A stretch of 64,000 nt of DNA from an uncultured Peptococcaceae bacterium (GTDB taxonomy: Bacteria; Bacillota; Peptococcia; Peptococcales; Peptococcaceae): assembly GCA_937976375.1 (NCBI GenBank), contig CALJRU010000018.1:1-64000 (forward strand). Direction: 5' to 3'. How positions within the stretch are numbered: position 1 is the first letter of the stretch; each line of letters begins with the position of its first letter. Below are positions 16,166 through 25,734 of this stretch, piece by piece. Under the pieces are notes generated by a model. The model searched no databases and had not been told where the DNA came from. It was given only the letters and a program-made list of their open reading frames with translations. Position numbers and translations under genes: made by a program.

Positions 16166-17227
16166 TTATACCTCCTCCAACACTTTACGCAATTTTGCTT
16201 CAATATCCTCTGCTGTAAACACATCTGTCCACGCACAATCCATGCGATATGATGGAAGGGAGCCCATAAGAGCAAAGTCTACATCATCTACCATCTGCAT
16301 CGGAATCGCTACTTCAGCTGTAACAACAGCTTTCACACCTTGATCTTTAAAATGTCTAATCTGTTCTGTAGGGAAAGGATACAATGTAATTGGCCGGAAC
16401 AATCCAACCTTTTTCCCTTCATCACGCAATTTATCAATAGCACTTCGAGCGATACGTGCCGACATACCAGCTGCAACAAGCACAACTTCAGCATCATCCA
16501 TTTGATAAGCCTCATACCGCACTTCATTTTCTTGCCAAGTTTTATACATCGCTTCAAAAGAGCGATATCCTGCTTCATTGCGTAAATCCATACGATTGAT
16601 GGTATTGATACGCTTTGCAATGCCTGTCTTATTGCCTTCTGCACAACCTTCTCGCTTAGGAAGGTTTTCCTTCCAATCTGGCAAAGTAACCGGCTCCATA
16701 ACTTGAGCCACCATCGCTTCGGTTAAGATATAAACCATACATTGATATTTCTCTGCAAAATCAAACGCTTCATACATCAAATCAACAGCTTCCTGCACGT
16801 TTCCTGGTGAAAGTACATAAGCATGTAAACCACCATGGCCCATACTTTTCGTTGCAAAATGATAATCTGTCTGAGAGGATTTTATGGCACCTGCACCTGC
16901 ACCCGAACGCTGAATATTGACTACCACAGCAGGCAATTTTGCTGCAACGATATTACTAAAAGTCTCTTGCATAAGAGATACGGCCATCCCTGCAGTTGCA
17001 GTCATTGCACGACCGCCTGCAGCTGAAGCGCCATAAACCATATTGATTGCGCCAATTTCACTCTCAGCTTGAATAAATTCTCTTCCCACTTCATACATAC
17101 GTGTGGACAAATATTCCAGCATGGTTGTTTGAGGAGTAATCGGATAGCTAGCAAAAAAATCACAACCAGCACGAATTGCTGCTTCTGCCATCGCTACATT
17201 TCCAGATAAAAGTTCCTTTTTCGCCAT
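16166..17227 (-). CDS. 2-oxoacid:ferredoxin oxidoreductase, alpha subunit
   Basis: The pyrimidine-binding (PP) and domain II subunit. Key features: ELLSGNVAMAEAAIRAGCDFFASYPITPQTTM at the N-terminus (seen as GNVAMAEAAIRAGC and YPITPQT), then GASAAGGRAMTATAG. I choose the ATG at 17227; a GTG at 17233 is in frame but sits against the ribosome site AAGGAGGAGA. About 353 residues, normal for KorA/VorA. It overlaps or abuts the ferredoxin gene. Substrate specificity (2-oxoglutarate, branched 2-oxoacids or aryl pyruvates) is not decidable by eye; the kinase-PduL-aminotransferase context favours branched-chain 2-oxoacids. Confidence 0.93.
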   Translation of the reverse strand: MAKKELLSGNVAMAEAAIRAGCDFFASYPITPQTTMLEYLSTRMYEVGREFIQAESEIGAINMVYGASAAGGRAMTATAGMAVSLMQETFSNIVAAKLPAVVVNIQRSGAGAGAIKSSQTDYHFATKSMGHGGLHAYVLSPGNVQEAVDLMYEAFDFAEKYQCMVYILTEAMVAQVMEPVTLPDWKENLPKREGCAEGNKTGIAKRINTINRMDLRNEAGYRSFEAMYKTWQENEVRYEAYQMDDAEVVLVAAGMSARIARSAIDKLRDEGKKVGLFRPITLYPFPTEQIRHFKDQGVKAVVTAEVAIPMQMVDDVDFALMGSLPSYRMDCAWTDVFTAEDIEAKLRKVLEEV

Positions 17228-17229
17228 AA

Positions 17230-17448
17230 TCACATCTCCTCCTTATACACTTGAATTGCCGAATCCGGACACATTAAGCCACATAGCCCACAAGCAATGC
17301 ATTCTTCTGGATTATTTTGCATTGGTGGATGATACCCTTTTGAGTTATGCATTTCTCCGAACGCAAGCAATTTTTTTGGACATGTTTTAATGCACAATCC
17401 ACAAGATTTGCATGATTCCGCATCAATGATTACAATACCATTTGCCAT
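17230..17448 (-). CDS. 2-oxoacid:ferredoxin oxidoreductase, delta (2[4Fe-4S]) subunit
   Basis: A 72-residue ferredoxin-like subunit with two complete clusters: CKSCGLCIKTCP (residues ~13-24) and CIACGLCGLMCP (~50-61). It passes electrons from the TPP subunit to free ferredoxin. It is the first of the four subunit genes, immediately ahead of alpha. Between it and the aminotransferase lies a strong hairpin that may set the relative expression of the two parts of the operon. Confidence 0.93.
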   Translation of the reverse strand: MANGIVIIDAESCKSCGLCIKTCPKKLLAFGEMHNSKGYHPPMQNNPEECIACGLCGLMCPDSAIQVYKEEM

Positions 17449-17487
17449 TCATTATCCTTCTTTCTAATAAATCATTATTTTTTATTA

Positions 17488-17515
17488 TTCCGGCGCTACA
17501 AAAGCAGCGCCGGAA
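17488..17515 (-). terminator. Intra-operon hairpin (partial terminator or processing site)
   Basis: TTCCGGCGCT (17488-17497) pairs perfectly with AGCGCCGGAA (17506-17515). Read on the minus strand it is followed by a mixed A/T tract, not a clean T-run, so read-through into the oxidoreductase genes is expected. Confidence 0.55.
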
Positions 17516-17529
17516 CCGTCATTAATATG

Positions 17530-18720
17530 TTATTCACTTTGACCTTTTCTTAACTCTTCTACGAATGCCTTGAGACGTTTCATCCCTTCTTCACACTGCT
17601 CCAGCGATGTAGCATATGAAATACGAACGTTGTTTTTGCCTAATTCACCAAATTCACTGCCTGGCACTACAGCCACACCATATTCACGGAGAAAACGTTC
17701 TGCAAAGGTGTCCCCGTCCATTCCTAATCCACTTACATTAGGGAACACATAGAAAGCTGCTTGAGGCTTACTACATGGCAAACCCATTTCTTGAAGTGCA
17801 TTATAAATAATCAAACGACGTTTATCGAATTCATGTAACATCTGCGCAATTTCATCAGACTCTTCCTGAAGTGCAGCTAACGCCGCATCCTGAGCAAAGC
17901 TTGTTGCACAAAGAACCATTTTCTGATGGCATCGAATGATGATTTTTGCTAAAGCCTGATCCGTTGCAATATACCCGATACGGAAACCACACATTGAATA
18001 ACTTTTCGAAAAAGAGTGTATTGTTACCGTGCGTTCTTTCATACCTGGTAGGCTGGCAATAGAAACGTGTTGATGATCATCATATAACACACGTTCATAC
18101 GCTTCATCTGCAACTACCAGCAAATCATGTTTGATACAAATAGCACTAAGTTTCTCCAAACTTTCCTTATCCATAATTGTCCCAGTTGGGTTTGCCGGAG
18201 TGCATAGAACCAATACCTTTGATCGTGGTGTGATACATGATTCTAATGCATTTAAATCAAACCGCCAATTATCATCTTCAGCCAATGGTACATATACCGG
18301 AACAGCATTTGCTAAATGTGCAATACTACTATAAGGTTCATAACCTGGACTTGACAAAAGAACTTCATCGCCAGCATCAAGCAATGACAGCAATGTTGCA
18401 GTCATTGCCTCTTCGCCACCTACAGTAACAATCACCTCAGTGTCTGGATTAACAATAATATTATTTTCTTTAGCAAGTTTTTCGGCAATAGCTCTACGCA
18501 GCATCGGTTTCCCATAATTAGAAGTATAACTTGTGCTACCATTTTCCAAAGATTCACAAGCAGCATCACGAATATACTTTGGTGTCACAAAATCAGGCTG
18601 ACCAATCTCAAAATGTACAACATTCTTTCCTTCAGCTTCCATCTTCTCTGCCATCGTTTTAAAACGCCGAATTTTTGAAAAGCCAATTTTTTTCATTTTA
18701 TTCGATTCAAAATCTCTCAC
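17530..18720 (-). CDS. PLP-dependent aminotransferase, class I/II
   Basis: Fold-type I aminotransferase, 396 residues, transferring an amino group to yield the 2-oxoacid for the following oxidoreductase. The PLP lysine is in SFSKSYSMCGFRIGY, the Asp/Tyr PLP contacts in VVADEAYERVLYD, the substrate-carboxylate Arg near the C-terminus (NNVRISYATS), and the Asn in CTPANPTGT. The start is GTG at 18720 after AAAAGGAGGTA. It lies between nhaC and the oxidoreductase genes on one strand. AspC/AlaT-like sequence does not settle whether valine, leucine, isoleucine or another amino acid is preferred. Confidence 0.92.
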   Translation of the reverse strand: MRDFESNKMKKIGFSKIRRFKTMAEKMEAEGKNVVHFEIGQPDFVTPKYIRDAACESLENGSTSYTSNYGKPMLRRAIAEKLAKENNIIVNPDTEVIVTVGGEEAMTATLLSLLDAGDEVLLSSPGYEPYSSIAHLANAVPVYVPLAEDDNWRFDLNALESCITPRSKVLVLCTPANPTGTIMDKESLEKLSAICIKHDLLVVADEAYERVLYDDHQHVSIASLPGMKERTVTIHSFSKSYSMCGFRIGYIATDQALAKIIIRCHQKMVLCATSFAQDAALAALQEESDEIAQMLHEFDKRRLIIYNALQEMGLPCSKPQAAFYVFPNVSGLGMDGDTFAERFLREYGVAVVPGSEFGELGKNNVRISYATSLEQCEEGMKRLKAFVEELRKGQSE

Positions 18721-18765
18721 AAAAAATACCTCCTTTTAATCAAGTAAAACCACTAGTTATTCACG

Positions 18766-20193
18766 TTAATTTGCTTTCTTTCTTAAAGAACGAATAGGTG
18801 TTCCATTTGAATGCCAACAACAAAGACCTGTGAGACCGAAAAGCAATGTGAAAATCGGAACAACAAAACCTAAAAAAGCGAAAGGAATATATGCTGTTGT
18901 TACCCCCAAAACCCCCGTAATATATATTGTCGCACTGCTCCATGGAATAAGAGGGGCACCAATATCTGCCGTATCCGCTAATGTTCGTGAAAGAACTTTT
19001 CGATCAATATTCATTTCATCATAAAGATCGTTAAATGTGACACCACCTAGAAGAACAGGTAATTGCTGATTCCCACTCATTGCTAAAATTAAATAACTAT
19101 AAACCATGGTACTGACAATCAAAGACGCTCTACCTTTAACAACTTTAAGCAAAAACTGTTTTACAAAAACATCCAGTACACCACTTGCCATCAATGTGCC
19201 GCCCATAATAGCCGCCAAAATGATAATATATGTCGTCTGTGCCATAGATATTAAACCGCCACGATTTAATATCGTATCAACCAGAGGTACACCAGTGTCA
19301 GATACATAACCGGAAAACGCGGATGTCATAACTTCTGAGAAGCTAACAGGTTCCATAACCATCGCAAAAAATACAGAGAAAATTGCACATGCGCCTAACC
19401 CTAAAATAGCAGGCACCTTTTTTGCTGAAACAACCAACATCAGAATTGCAGGAAGCAATGCAATAATTGAAATATTAAAGTTTGAACTCAAAGTTTCAAT
19501 CATTAAATTCACATTACTCATATCTGCAACCATTCCACCATAATATTGTCCTAAAATAATATACATAATTAAAACAATAATTGAAGCTGGCACTGTTGTA
19601 CGCATCATCGAACCAATATGATCATATAGTGAAACCTTTGTCATAGCAGATGCAATATTTGTGCTGTCACTCATTGGAGACATTTTATCACCAAAGTATG
19701 CGCCAGATACGGCTGCACCGGCAACAACATAAACAGGAATTCCCATTGCTGCACCTACACCGACAAGTGCTAACCCCATTGTTGCAATAGAACCAAAACT
19801 TGTACCAGTAAAAACTGATGTAACGATACAAAGTAAAAATGCAATTGGAAGCAGCCAATGTGGATTACACAGTTCCAATCCATAGTACATAAGCGAAGGA
19901 ATCGTACCACCTATTAGCCATGCACCAATCATCATGCCAACGCACATCAAGATCAAAATAGGTACCAAGCTATCAGTGATAACTTGCATAAATCGGCTCT
20001 GAATATCTTCCCACGGAACACGATAAACTAATGCGGAAACAACAGCAATAACGGTCCCCATGACCAAGGACATCGGTGCACCAACACCTAATTTCAAACC
20101 ACCTAATACAGCAATACAAACAGCCAATAATGTAACACTAGCCCCTGCAAGAGAAGGGGTCCTTTGTTTACTTCTTTTTTCTTCCAAAGACAT
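18766..20193 (-). CDS. nhaC: Na+/H+ antiporter, NhaC family
   Basis: A 475-residue membrane protein with about 11-12 hydrophobic segments. The conserved stretches VTSVFTGTSFGSIATMG and GAAVSGAYFGDKMSPMSDSTNIAS are characteristic of the NhaC family. Some members exchange organic acids or amino acids (for example malate/lactate antiport) rather than only Na+/H+, so here it could export the acid end product or import the amino acid while moving Na+. It appears to be the first gene of the catabolic operon, with AAGGAG before ATG 20193. The 600-base AT-rich gap upstream separates it from a divergent regulator. Confidence 0.9.
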   Translation of the reverse strand: MSLEEKRSKQRTPSLAGASVTLLAVCIAVLGGLKLGVGAPMSLVMGTVIAVVSALVYRVPWEDIQSRFMQVITDSLVPILILMCVGMMIGAWLIGGTIPSLMYYGLELCNPHWLLPIAFLLCIVTSVFTGTSFGSIATMGLALVGVGAAMGIPVYVVAGAAVSGAYFGDKMSPMSDSTNIASAMTKVSLYDHIGSMMRTTVPASIIVLIMYIILGQYYGGMVADMSNVNLMIETLSSNFNISIIALLPAILMLVVSAKKVPAILGLGACAIFSVFFAMVMEPVSFSEVMTSAFSGYVSDTGVPLVDTILNRGGLISMAQTTYIIILAAIMGGTLMASGVLDVFVKQFLLKVVKGRASLIVSTMVYSYLILAMSGNQQLPVLLGGVTFNDLYDEMNIDRKVLSRTLADTADIGAPLIPWSSATIYITGVLGVTTAYIPFAFLGFVVPIFTLLFGLTGLCCWHSNGTPIRSLRKKAN

Positions 20194-20800
20194 AGGTCAT
20201 TCTCCTTACCCTTTGTACGATATTCTCCTTTTTATTCCACTGTGCACTTTGGAATATAATTACAAACGATGCTTTTATTTTTTTCTAAATTATTGCATCT
20301 TTTATAATTTTTCTATAAAAATCATATCAATAAACTTCATTTATGTCAATATTATTTGTTGTTTTTTTATAAAATTAATTCTATTTTATTATTTTTTTCT
20401 AACTCCTTCTTTTGAATTATGCTAATAAAATATTTCTTTTATAAAAATTGTCAAATTCAGTGTCAAAAATCAAGAATTATGCTATTATAAAAAATACCCT
20501 ATTAGACGAAGCATCTTCTTCTCATCCTTTAACAAATCCTCTATTACCGCTATACTCATGACACTTATTTCTTTGTACGAATTCATATTTTGCTTAACCG
20601 AAAGGCAATATTTTTCATTTGACAGAAAAATAAAAACATACATCAAATTGGGAGACATGCGCTCCTGTGCTTGTTAACACTTACAAAAACCCTATCGTAC
20701 TAAAGATAATATTTGTCCATTTTGCCACTATCATTACTCCCAAAAACATTTTGAGAAATTCATCAAGAGATTAAAATTTTATTTTTTAGGAGAAATATCC
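20194..20800. promoter_or_regulatory. AT-rich divergent intergenic region
   Basis: No coding frame is convincing in these 607 bases. GAATTATGCTA occurs twice exactly 60 bases apart (20414-20424 and 20474-20484), and TGTCAAA occurs at 20449 and 20461. The region separates nhaC from a divergent PAS/HTH regulator, so these repeats may be its binding sites. Confidence 0.4.
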
Positions 20801-21445
20801 ATGCTAAACAATATTCAAACACCACTTAAATCGGATTATCTAATAAATCTTACAAAAGGCCTTGCTGAACTCATGGGAAAAGAAACTGAAGTTGTCCTCC
20901 ACGATCTTAATCAGCAAAAAATACTTTGTATTGAAAACGGCTACATTACAGGCCGCACTGTTAATTCCCCTCAAGATACAAAGTACATTGATACTATTAT
21001 CTCGCTAGCAAATAAAAATGATTATCTAGTAGGATTTAAAAGCACCTCCAAATCCGGACGCTCTTTACGAACTTCTCATTTTCTTTTTCGTGATGAAAAT
21101 AATAGACCCATTGCATTAATTTGTATAAATCAGGATCTTAGTTCTGCAATAACACTGCGAGATCAGCTAAATGCTTTCATCAATACACGATCAATAGATG
21201 ATGTATCTCTTTCAGAATCAAACGATAGCTATATCCACACCATCACAAAACGTGCTATTTACCAAGAAATTGAACGTGCAAAACCCGGTAACCTCGCGTC
21301 AAAAGATGTCAAGCTACGTATTATTGAAGCACTCGACAAAAAAGGTATCTTCGATGTTAAAGATGCAACGTCTTTTATCTGTGAACTTCTTTCTATTTCT
21401 CAAGCTACGCTTTACAATTATTTACGTGAAGTTCGACAATCATGA
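20801..21445 (+). CDS. YheO/DauR-like PAS-HTH transcriptional regulator
   Basis: A 214-residue regulator. Residues ~15-125 are a YheO-type PAS domain (KETEVVLHDLNQQKILCIENGYITGR in pieces EVVLHDL and ENGYITGR). The C-terminal ~60 residues form the HTH of the DauR-like group, ending ISQATLYNYLREVRQS. Family members such as DauR control D-amino-acid catabolism. Here the gene diverges from the nhaC-aminotransferase-oxidoreductase operon, so it is the obvious regulator of that operon, probably sensing an amino acid or its 2-oxoacid. The ATG at 20801 follows TTAGGAGAAAT. Confidence 0.88.
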   Translation: MLNNIQTPLKSDYLINLTKGLAELMGKETEVVLHDLNQQKILCIENGYITGRTVNSPQDTKYIDTIISLANKNDYLVGFKSTSKSGRSLRTSHFLFRDENNRPIALICINQDLSSAITLRDQLNAFINTRSIDDVSLSESNDSYIHTITKRAIYQEIERAKPGNLASKDVKLRIIEALDKKGIFDVKDATSFICELLSISQATLYNYLREVRQS

Positions 21446-21483
21446 CCCCTTCAAAAATAAGTCTGACCACATTTTGACTAAAA

Positions 21484-21526
21484 AAATCTCCAGAATCCTA
21501 AGCAAGCGCCAGAATTCTGGAGATTT
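21484..21526. terminator. Bidirectional terminator
   Basis: A 13-bp stem AAATCTCCAGAAT/ATTCTGGAGATTT (21484-21496 with 21514-21526) lies between the convergent YheO-like and LysR genes. Confidence 0.82.
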
Positions 21527-21548
21527 CTATTTATTAAAATTTATACAA

Positions 21549-22460
21549 TTAAAAACCAATACTACAACGCTTTTCAAGAGCGTGAACAAACGCATCTTCA
21601 AGAACACCTAATCTTTTATCCTGCGAAATCCATCCAATTTGACAATGCCACGAAAAGCTTTTTACAGGAATAGTCACTAGCTTTTCTGTACCATCCAACA
21701 ACAAAGCAAGCGCTTTACTTGGGAAAACGCTGACAGCATCTGAGCTAATTAGATAACGTTTCAAATTGTGAAACCCACTAATTTGTGTCATCTTATGATT
21801 TTCACCATCACTATTCAACAATCGCTGAGTAACTGGATTGACTGTTTTTCTATGCGTAATAAACGGATATTCCAAAATATGATCGATAGTTTGTGCTTGA
21901 ACACATAATGGATGATTTTTGCGCGCCACAAATACCATTTGATCATCAAATAATTTATGATATGGCATTTTAATCTTACGCACTTCATTTTTACGATCAT
22001 TTTCGTCAAAGAAAGTAATCATAATAAGACCTAGATCAAGATGTTCCTCTGCCAATAATTTCAATATATGATCAGTATCATCTTCAATCAATTGAATGGT
22101 CAATTCTGGGTAATCTTGCTGCAATTTCATCAACGTGTCCATCAATAGCATATCACAAAAATACGGTATTCCTCCGACACGAAGTTTTCCCTTAAAACCA
22201 CTACTTTCTTGCAGGGCAATTCGTTTAATGCGTCCAACACTCTCTTCGATCTTCCGTGCCTCCTGCAATACCTGCTCTCCTTTTTCAGTAAAAGTAACTC
22301 CTTTACGGCTACGCTCTAAAAGGGTAACACCAAGTTCTGTTTCCAATTCTTTAATTGCTGCACTCAATGATGGCTGAGAGATAAATAACACCTGTGCTGC
22401 TTTAGAGAAAGAACCATACTCTTCAAGCGCAATAAGAAACTCGAATTGATTAAGGCGCAT
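21549..22460 (-). CDS. LysR-family transcriptional regulator
   Basis: A 303-residue LTTR: winged HTH at residues 1-60 (MRLNQFEFLIALEEYGSFSK, then AAQVLFISQPSLSAAIKELE) and a periplasmic-binding-like effector domain (~90-295). I use the ATG at 22460, after GGGGG; the longer frame to 22538 adds non-homologous residues overlapping the upstream gene. It is the last gene after the ferredoxin, flavoprotein and SLC13 carrier on the same strand. A palindromic ATC-N9-GAT site at the promoter of that cluster (26005-26021) fits LTTR recognition, so it likely activates its own cluster in response to the transported acid. Confidence 0.93.
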   Translation of the reverse strand: MRLNQFEFLIALEEYGSFSKAAQVLFISQPSLSAAIKELETELGVTLLERSRKGVTFTEKGEQVLQEARKIEESVGRIKRIALQESSGFKGKLRVGGIPYFCDMLLMDTLMKLQQDYPELTIQLIEDDTDHILKLLAEEHLDLGLIMITFFDENDRKNEVRKIKMPYHKLFDDQMVFVARKNHPLCVQAQTIDHILEYPFITHRKTVNPVTQRLLNSDGENHKMTQISGFHNLKRYLISSDAVSVFPSKALALLLDGTEKLVTIPVKSFSWHCQIGWISQDKRLGVLEDAFVHALEKRCSIGF

Positions 22461-22498
22461 ACATGAATTTCCCCCGTTCATCACACAGTCACTAAGGA

Positions 22499-23950
22499 TC
22501 AAAATACAATTTGAATATACAGAATACCTATTACACACGAAACCAAAGCAGACGACAGAATACTAGCAATGCTGTATTTATAGACATCACTCATTTTTAG
22601 CCAGTCAGAATTTCCATGCATTAGCGCTGCCATAGGAGATGCTGCCGGTGTAATCAATCCAAAATGACATACAAATACAATTAAGCTTGTCAATGCAAGC
22701 GGATGGATCCCAAGCTCCATTGCAAACGAGTAAAATACAGGAAGCAAAATTGCACCAGCAATACTTTGCAAGATAATATTCGATAATAGAATAGTAATCA
22801 GCGCAACAATAAGTAAGAAAACATTCGTTGTTCTTCCAGAAAACAGCGGACCAAAAACGTTTAACAAAAACTCCGTAATGCCTGTTGCATCTGAAGTAAT
22901 CGCTGTCGATAGTGGCATCACCACCGATACAAGAAAAATAACATCCCATTGCATGCCTTTAGATGCTATCTCTTTAAAATCAACTAGCGCACTGCCATCT
23001 ATGCGTAAACAACACATGACAGCTACCAAACACATAGCTATCCCTGCCGCTTGAATTTTATTTAAAATAACTGTTAGTATGAAAGTTTCCGGCAAAACGC
23101 TTGGTACTAAGAGTAAAATGATTAACACAACAATAAAGCCAAGAATGATCCGTTGTTTTTTATCCAACTTAGCATGACATTCCGCAAGATTTTCAGCTTT
23201 AAATGTTACCAATTTAGATACATCTACCCGCAGTCCCCATCTTGCAACTAACACAAAAACGATTATACATAATGTTGCAATAGGAAGCGTAAATAAAACA
23301 TAAGTTAAATAGTCTACGGTCAATCCAGTCATATTTTCTAACACACCAAAGACCGTTATCCCAATTGTTTTAAACGGAAAAAGCCCTAAACCTAATGCTG
23401 CAGTAGCTACAATGCCAACAACCATAAAAGAACTAAATGCATCTTTTGGTTGATAACCAATTTGATGACAAATACTATACAAAATCGACCAGCAGATCAA
23501 GATAGCCGGAATTGTACTCGTTACAGCTGAAAGCGCCATCGTAGCAAAAAGAAATACAAAAATAAATAACCAAGGTTTTCCTTGAATCGATTTTCGCGAA
23601 ATAAACCACATCGCTATAAATTGACTAACCCCAGACTGTTCAACAATAGCTGCAATAATTGTCATGAATAAAATTAATAGAAGCGTATTACTTCCCCAGC
23701 CTAAAGCAAAAGCTGTATTCAAATCCATTATATCAAGTATAACTAATGTAAGCAAGCCTGCAATACTCGGCCAAAGAAGACCTAATGTTGTCCATGCGAA
23801 AATCAATCCTAAAAAGATACCAATAACTTTCATTCCCATTGGTGTCAAAGGCTCTAGCGCAGGTAAAAAGCCAAAACCATACATAATTAAAAAAAATACA
23901 GCAATCTTCAAATAATAGCTTTTCGAACAAGGTCCTTTGTTTGTTTTCAT
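22499..23950 (-). CDS. SLC13/DASS-family anion permease
   Basis: A 483-residue membrane protein with about 12 hydrophobic segments, of the divalent anion:Na+ symporter (CitT/DASS) type. WGSNTLLLILFMTIIAAIVEQSG and TSTIPAILICWSIL in the first half, and the C-terminal FVCHFGLITPAASPMAAL, match the paired SNT/TP-like helix-hairpin regions of the family. The likely substrate is a di- or tricarboxylate. The ATG at 23950 (after AAAGGATTTTGCAT) is preferred to the longer frame. A terminator sits directly upstream, separating it from the flavoprotein gene, so a fraction of transcripts must read through or start internally. Confidence 0.87.
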   Translation of the reverse strand: MKTNKGPCSKSYYLKIAVFFLIMYGFGFLPALEPLTPMGMKVIGIFLGLIFAWTTLGLLWPSIAGLLTLVILDIMDLNTAFALGWGSNTLLLILFMTIIAAIVEQSGVSQFIAMWFISRKSIQGKPWLFIFVFLFATMALSAVTSTIPAILICWSILYSICHQIGYQPKDAFSSFMVVGIVATAALGLGLFPFKTIGITVFGVLENMTGLTVDYLTYVLFTLPIATLCIIVFVLVARWGLRVDVSKLVTFKAENLAECHAKLDKKQRIILGFIVVLIILLLVPSVLPETFILTVILNKIQAAGIAMCLVAVMCCLRIDGSALVDFKEIASKGMQWDVIFLVSVVMPLSTAITSDATGITEFLLNVFGPLFSGRTTNVFLLIVALITILLSNIILQSIAGAILLPVFYSFAMELGIHPLALTSLIVFVCHFGLITPAASPMAALMHGNSDWLKMSDVYKYSIASILSSALVSCVIGILYIQIVF

Positions 23951-23965
23951 ATGCAAAATCCTTTC

Positions 23966-24011
23966 AAAAAAAGAGCCATCTACACAACACCAAAAGGTGA
24001 GGAGATGGCTC
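23966..24011 (-). terminator. Intercistronic terminator before the SLC13 gene
   Basis: On the minus strand GAGCCATCT/AGATGGCTC (9 bp) with an inner CACC/GGTG pair is followed by T7. It lies only ~16 bases before the permease start codon, so it may work as an attenuator. Confidence 0.75.
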
Positions 24012-24032
24012 AAGCTAAATACTTAACTGTCA

Positions 24033-25721
24033 TCAACGCTTTCTACGATTACGGAATTCAAGCTCTGGTTCGCCATTAACTAATGCGATCGTCTGGAATT
24101 TATTATTAAGAAGAGGATTCGTATACGTATAGTCACTACGTTTATGGTGTGGCCCTCGACTTTCTTTACGATTCTCTGACATTAAAGCTGTTGCTTTTGC
24201 ATAATCAATCAAATCAAGCACTTCAAGACTACGCATAAGTTCATGACTAGTTTCAGCCTTAAGCTGATTGAGAGAATGCCGCTTAAGATCATCCAAATAC
24301 TTTATTCCAGATTTCATCAATGTCTCTGAACGTATATTCATACTGCAATAATCTTTCATAATAGCTTGAAGAGTAGAGTTCGCTTCTTTCCAATAAGCAC
24401 CAACATCCCGACTACAAATTCGTTTATATAAATCAACTTTTTCATTAATGAGCGGATGTCCTTCAATTGAAGTCTCCTCTACATTTTTCACATACTCACA
24501 AGCATTTTCACCCGCAATATGGCCAAATACCGCAGCGCTAGTTATATCTCCGCGTACGTTTCCTGCAGAATTTCCAATAGCATATAACCCTTTCACAGTA
24601 CTCATGCTTTCAATATCTACATCGACACCACGGCCAAGATAAACATATTCATAAGATGCAAATTCAACCATGCTCTTGCGCAAGTCGATATCATACTGTT
24701 CAAGATAATCTGTAATGGACGTATCCCCTTCAGCTACAAACGCATCATGCAACATATAATCCATATCTTCTTCTGACGTCTCCGAACAATTCATGAACAC
24801 AGGACCGCTGCCATCAGCAATTTTTTCGGAAAATACCTCGCGCCAAATATCTGAAGTTGCATCACAAAATTCACGACTTGGTTTTTGTACAAATGGTCCC
24901 ACTGGATTACCGTAATAATCCGTTAAAACACCAATCCAAGTTGCTTTTCCAGAACGAGCAAAAAGACGTGGACCCGCTTGAACAGCCGGAATATCGAGAT
25001 TAACCAAACGTGCCCCAGCACGATAAGCCATCGCAGCACCGCTTCCTGTATCAGCAGGGCAACTAGCTGTATTGAATTCGTAAGCTGGATTTTGCCCCGG
25101 AAACATGCGAACTGTATGACCAGTACCAACGATAACAGCCTTTGCTTGAAAGATCACTACTTCTGCAACATCTTCGTCAGCAATATTAATGCCAATTGCT
25201 CCGATTACACGGCCCTTCCCATCTGTCAATAATTCATTAACAACAGTTTTATTCATGATGCGTGCACCATTTTTTAATGCCTGTTTCGTAAGAAGTGGTT
25301 TTTGATTGCGCCCATCATATTTAAGGTGATATTTTCTTCTTCCTGGCATAGCATGGCCTTCGAAATTCCATGTTCCGGTCGGTTTCATATCGATACCATA
25401 ACTATCCCACAACTTAATAACTTCGAAAGAACGATTCATCATCAATGCAACAAGATCAAGATCCTGCCATGGCCCAACAAGTGTCTCCATTACTTCTTGA
25501 AGAATGACATCATAGTCATCACCATGAATTTCTGGAATGTAACACATAAAATGATCGTTCCCAGTTGCACCAGATCCCGAGCGACGAGTGTCTGCTTTTT
25601 CTGCTACGACAACATCTGCGCCATTTTTTGCAGCTGTGATAGCCGCCTGCATACCACCAATGCCACCACCAACAATAAGAACATCACTCTTTACAATACT
25701 ATCCCTTACTCGTACTTCCAC
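24033..25721 (-). CDS. FAD flavoprotein of the FrdA/AprA type
   Basis: A 562-residue FAD-binding protein of the fumarate reductase/succinate dehydrogenase/adenylylsulfate reductase superfamily. The Rossmann motif is DVLIVGGGIGGMQAAITAA (about residues 14-32), followed by ADTRRSGSGATGNDHF resembling AprA; the second FAD region is LYAIGNSAGNVRGDITSAAVFG and the C-terminus has the helical domain. It lacks a signal peptide. Together with the adjoining 2[4Fe-4S] ferredoxin it looks like an AprBA-arranged reductase, but no sat, aprB-length or dsr genes are present, so sulfur metabolism is not supported. Reduction of an imported unsaturated carboxylate is an inference from the SLC13 neighbour. The start is GTG at 25721 after AAGGAGTGATG. 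Confidence 0.85.
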   Translation of the reverse strand: MEVRVRDSIVKSDVLIVGGGIGGMQAAITAAKNGADVVVAEKADTRRSGSGATGNDHFMCYIPEIHGDDYDVILQEVMETLVGPWQDLDLVALMMNRSFEVIKLWDSYGIDMKPTGTWNFEGHAMPGRRKYHLKYDGRNQKPLLTKQALKNGARIMNKTVVNELLTDGKGRVIGAIGINIADEDVAEVVIFQAKAVIVGTGHTVRMFPGQNPAYEFNTASCPADTGSGAAMAYRAGARLVNLDIPAVQAGPRLFARSGKATWIGVLTDYYGNPVGPFVQKPSREFCDATSDIWREVFSEKIADGSGPVFMNCSETSEEDMDYMLHDAFVAEGDTSITDYLEQYDIDLRKSMVEFASYEYVYLGRGVDVDIESMSTVKGLYAIGNSAGNVRGDITSAAVFGHIAGENACEYVKNVEETSIEGHPLINEKVDLYKRICSRDVGAYWKEANSTLQAIMKDYCSMNIRSETLMKSGIKYLDDLKRHSLNQLKAETSHELMRSLEVLDLIDYAKATALMSENRKESRGPHHKRSDYTYTNPLLNNKFQTIALVNGEPELEFRNRRKR

Positions 25722-25734
25722 AACTCATCACTCC

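Noticed and set aside
23966..24011. Riboswitch before the SLC13 gene
   Set aside because: The hairpin is a simple terminator with T7 and has no room for an aptamer between it and the upstream stop.
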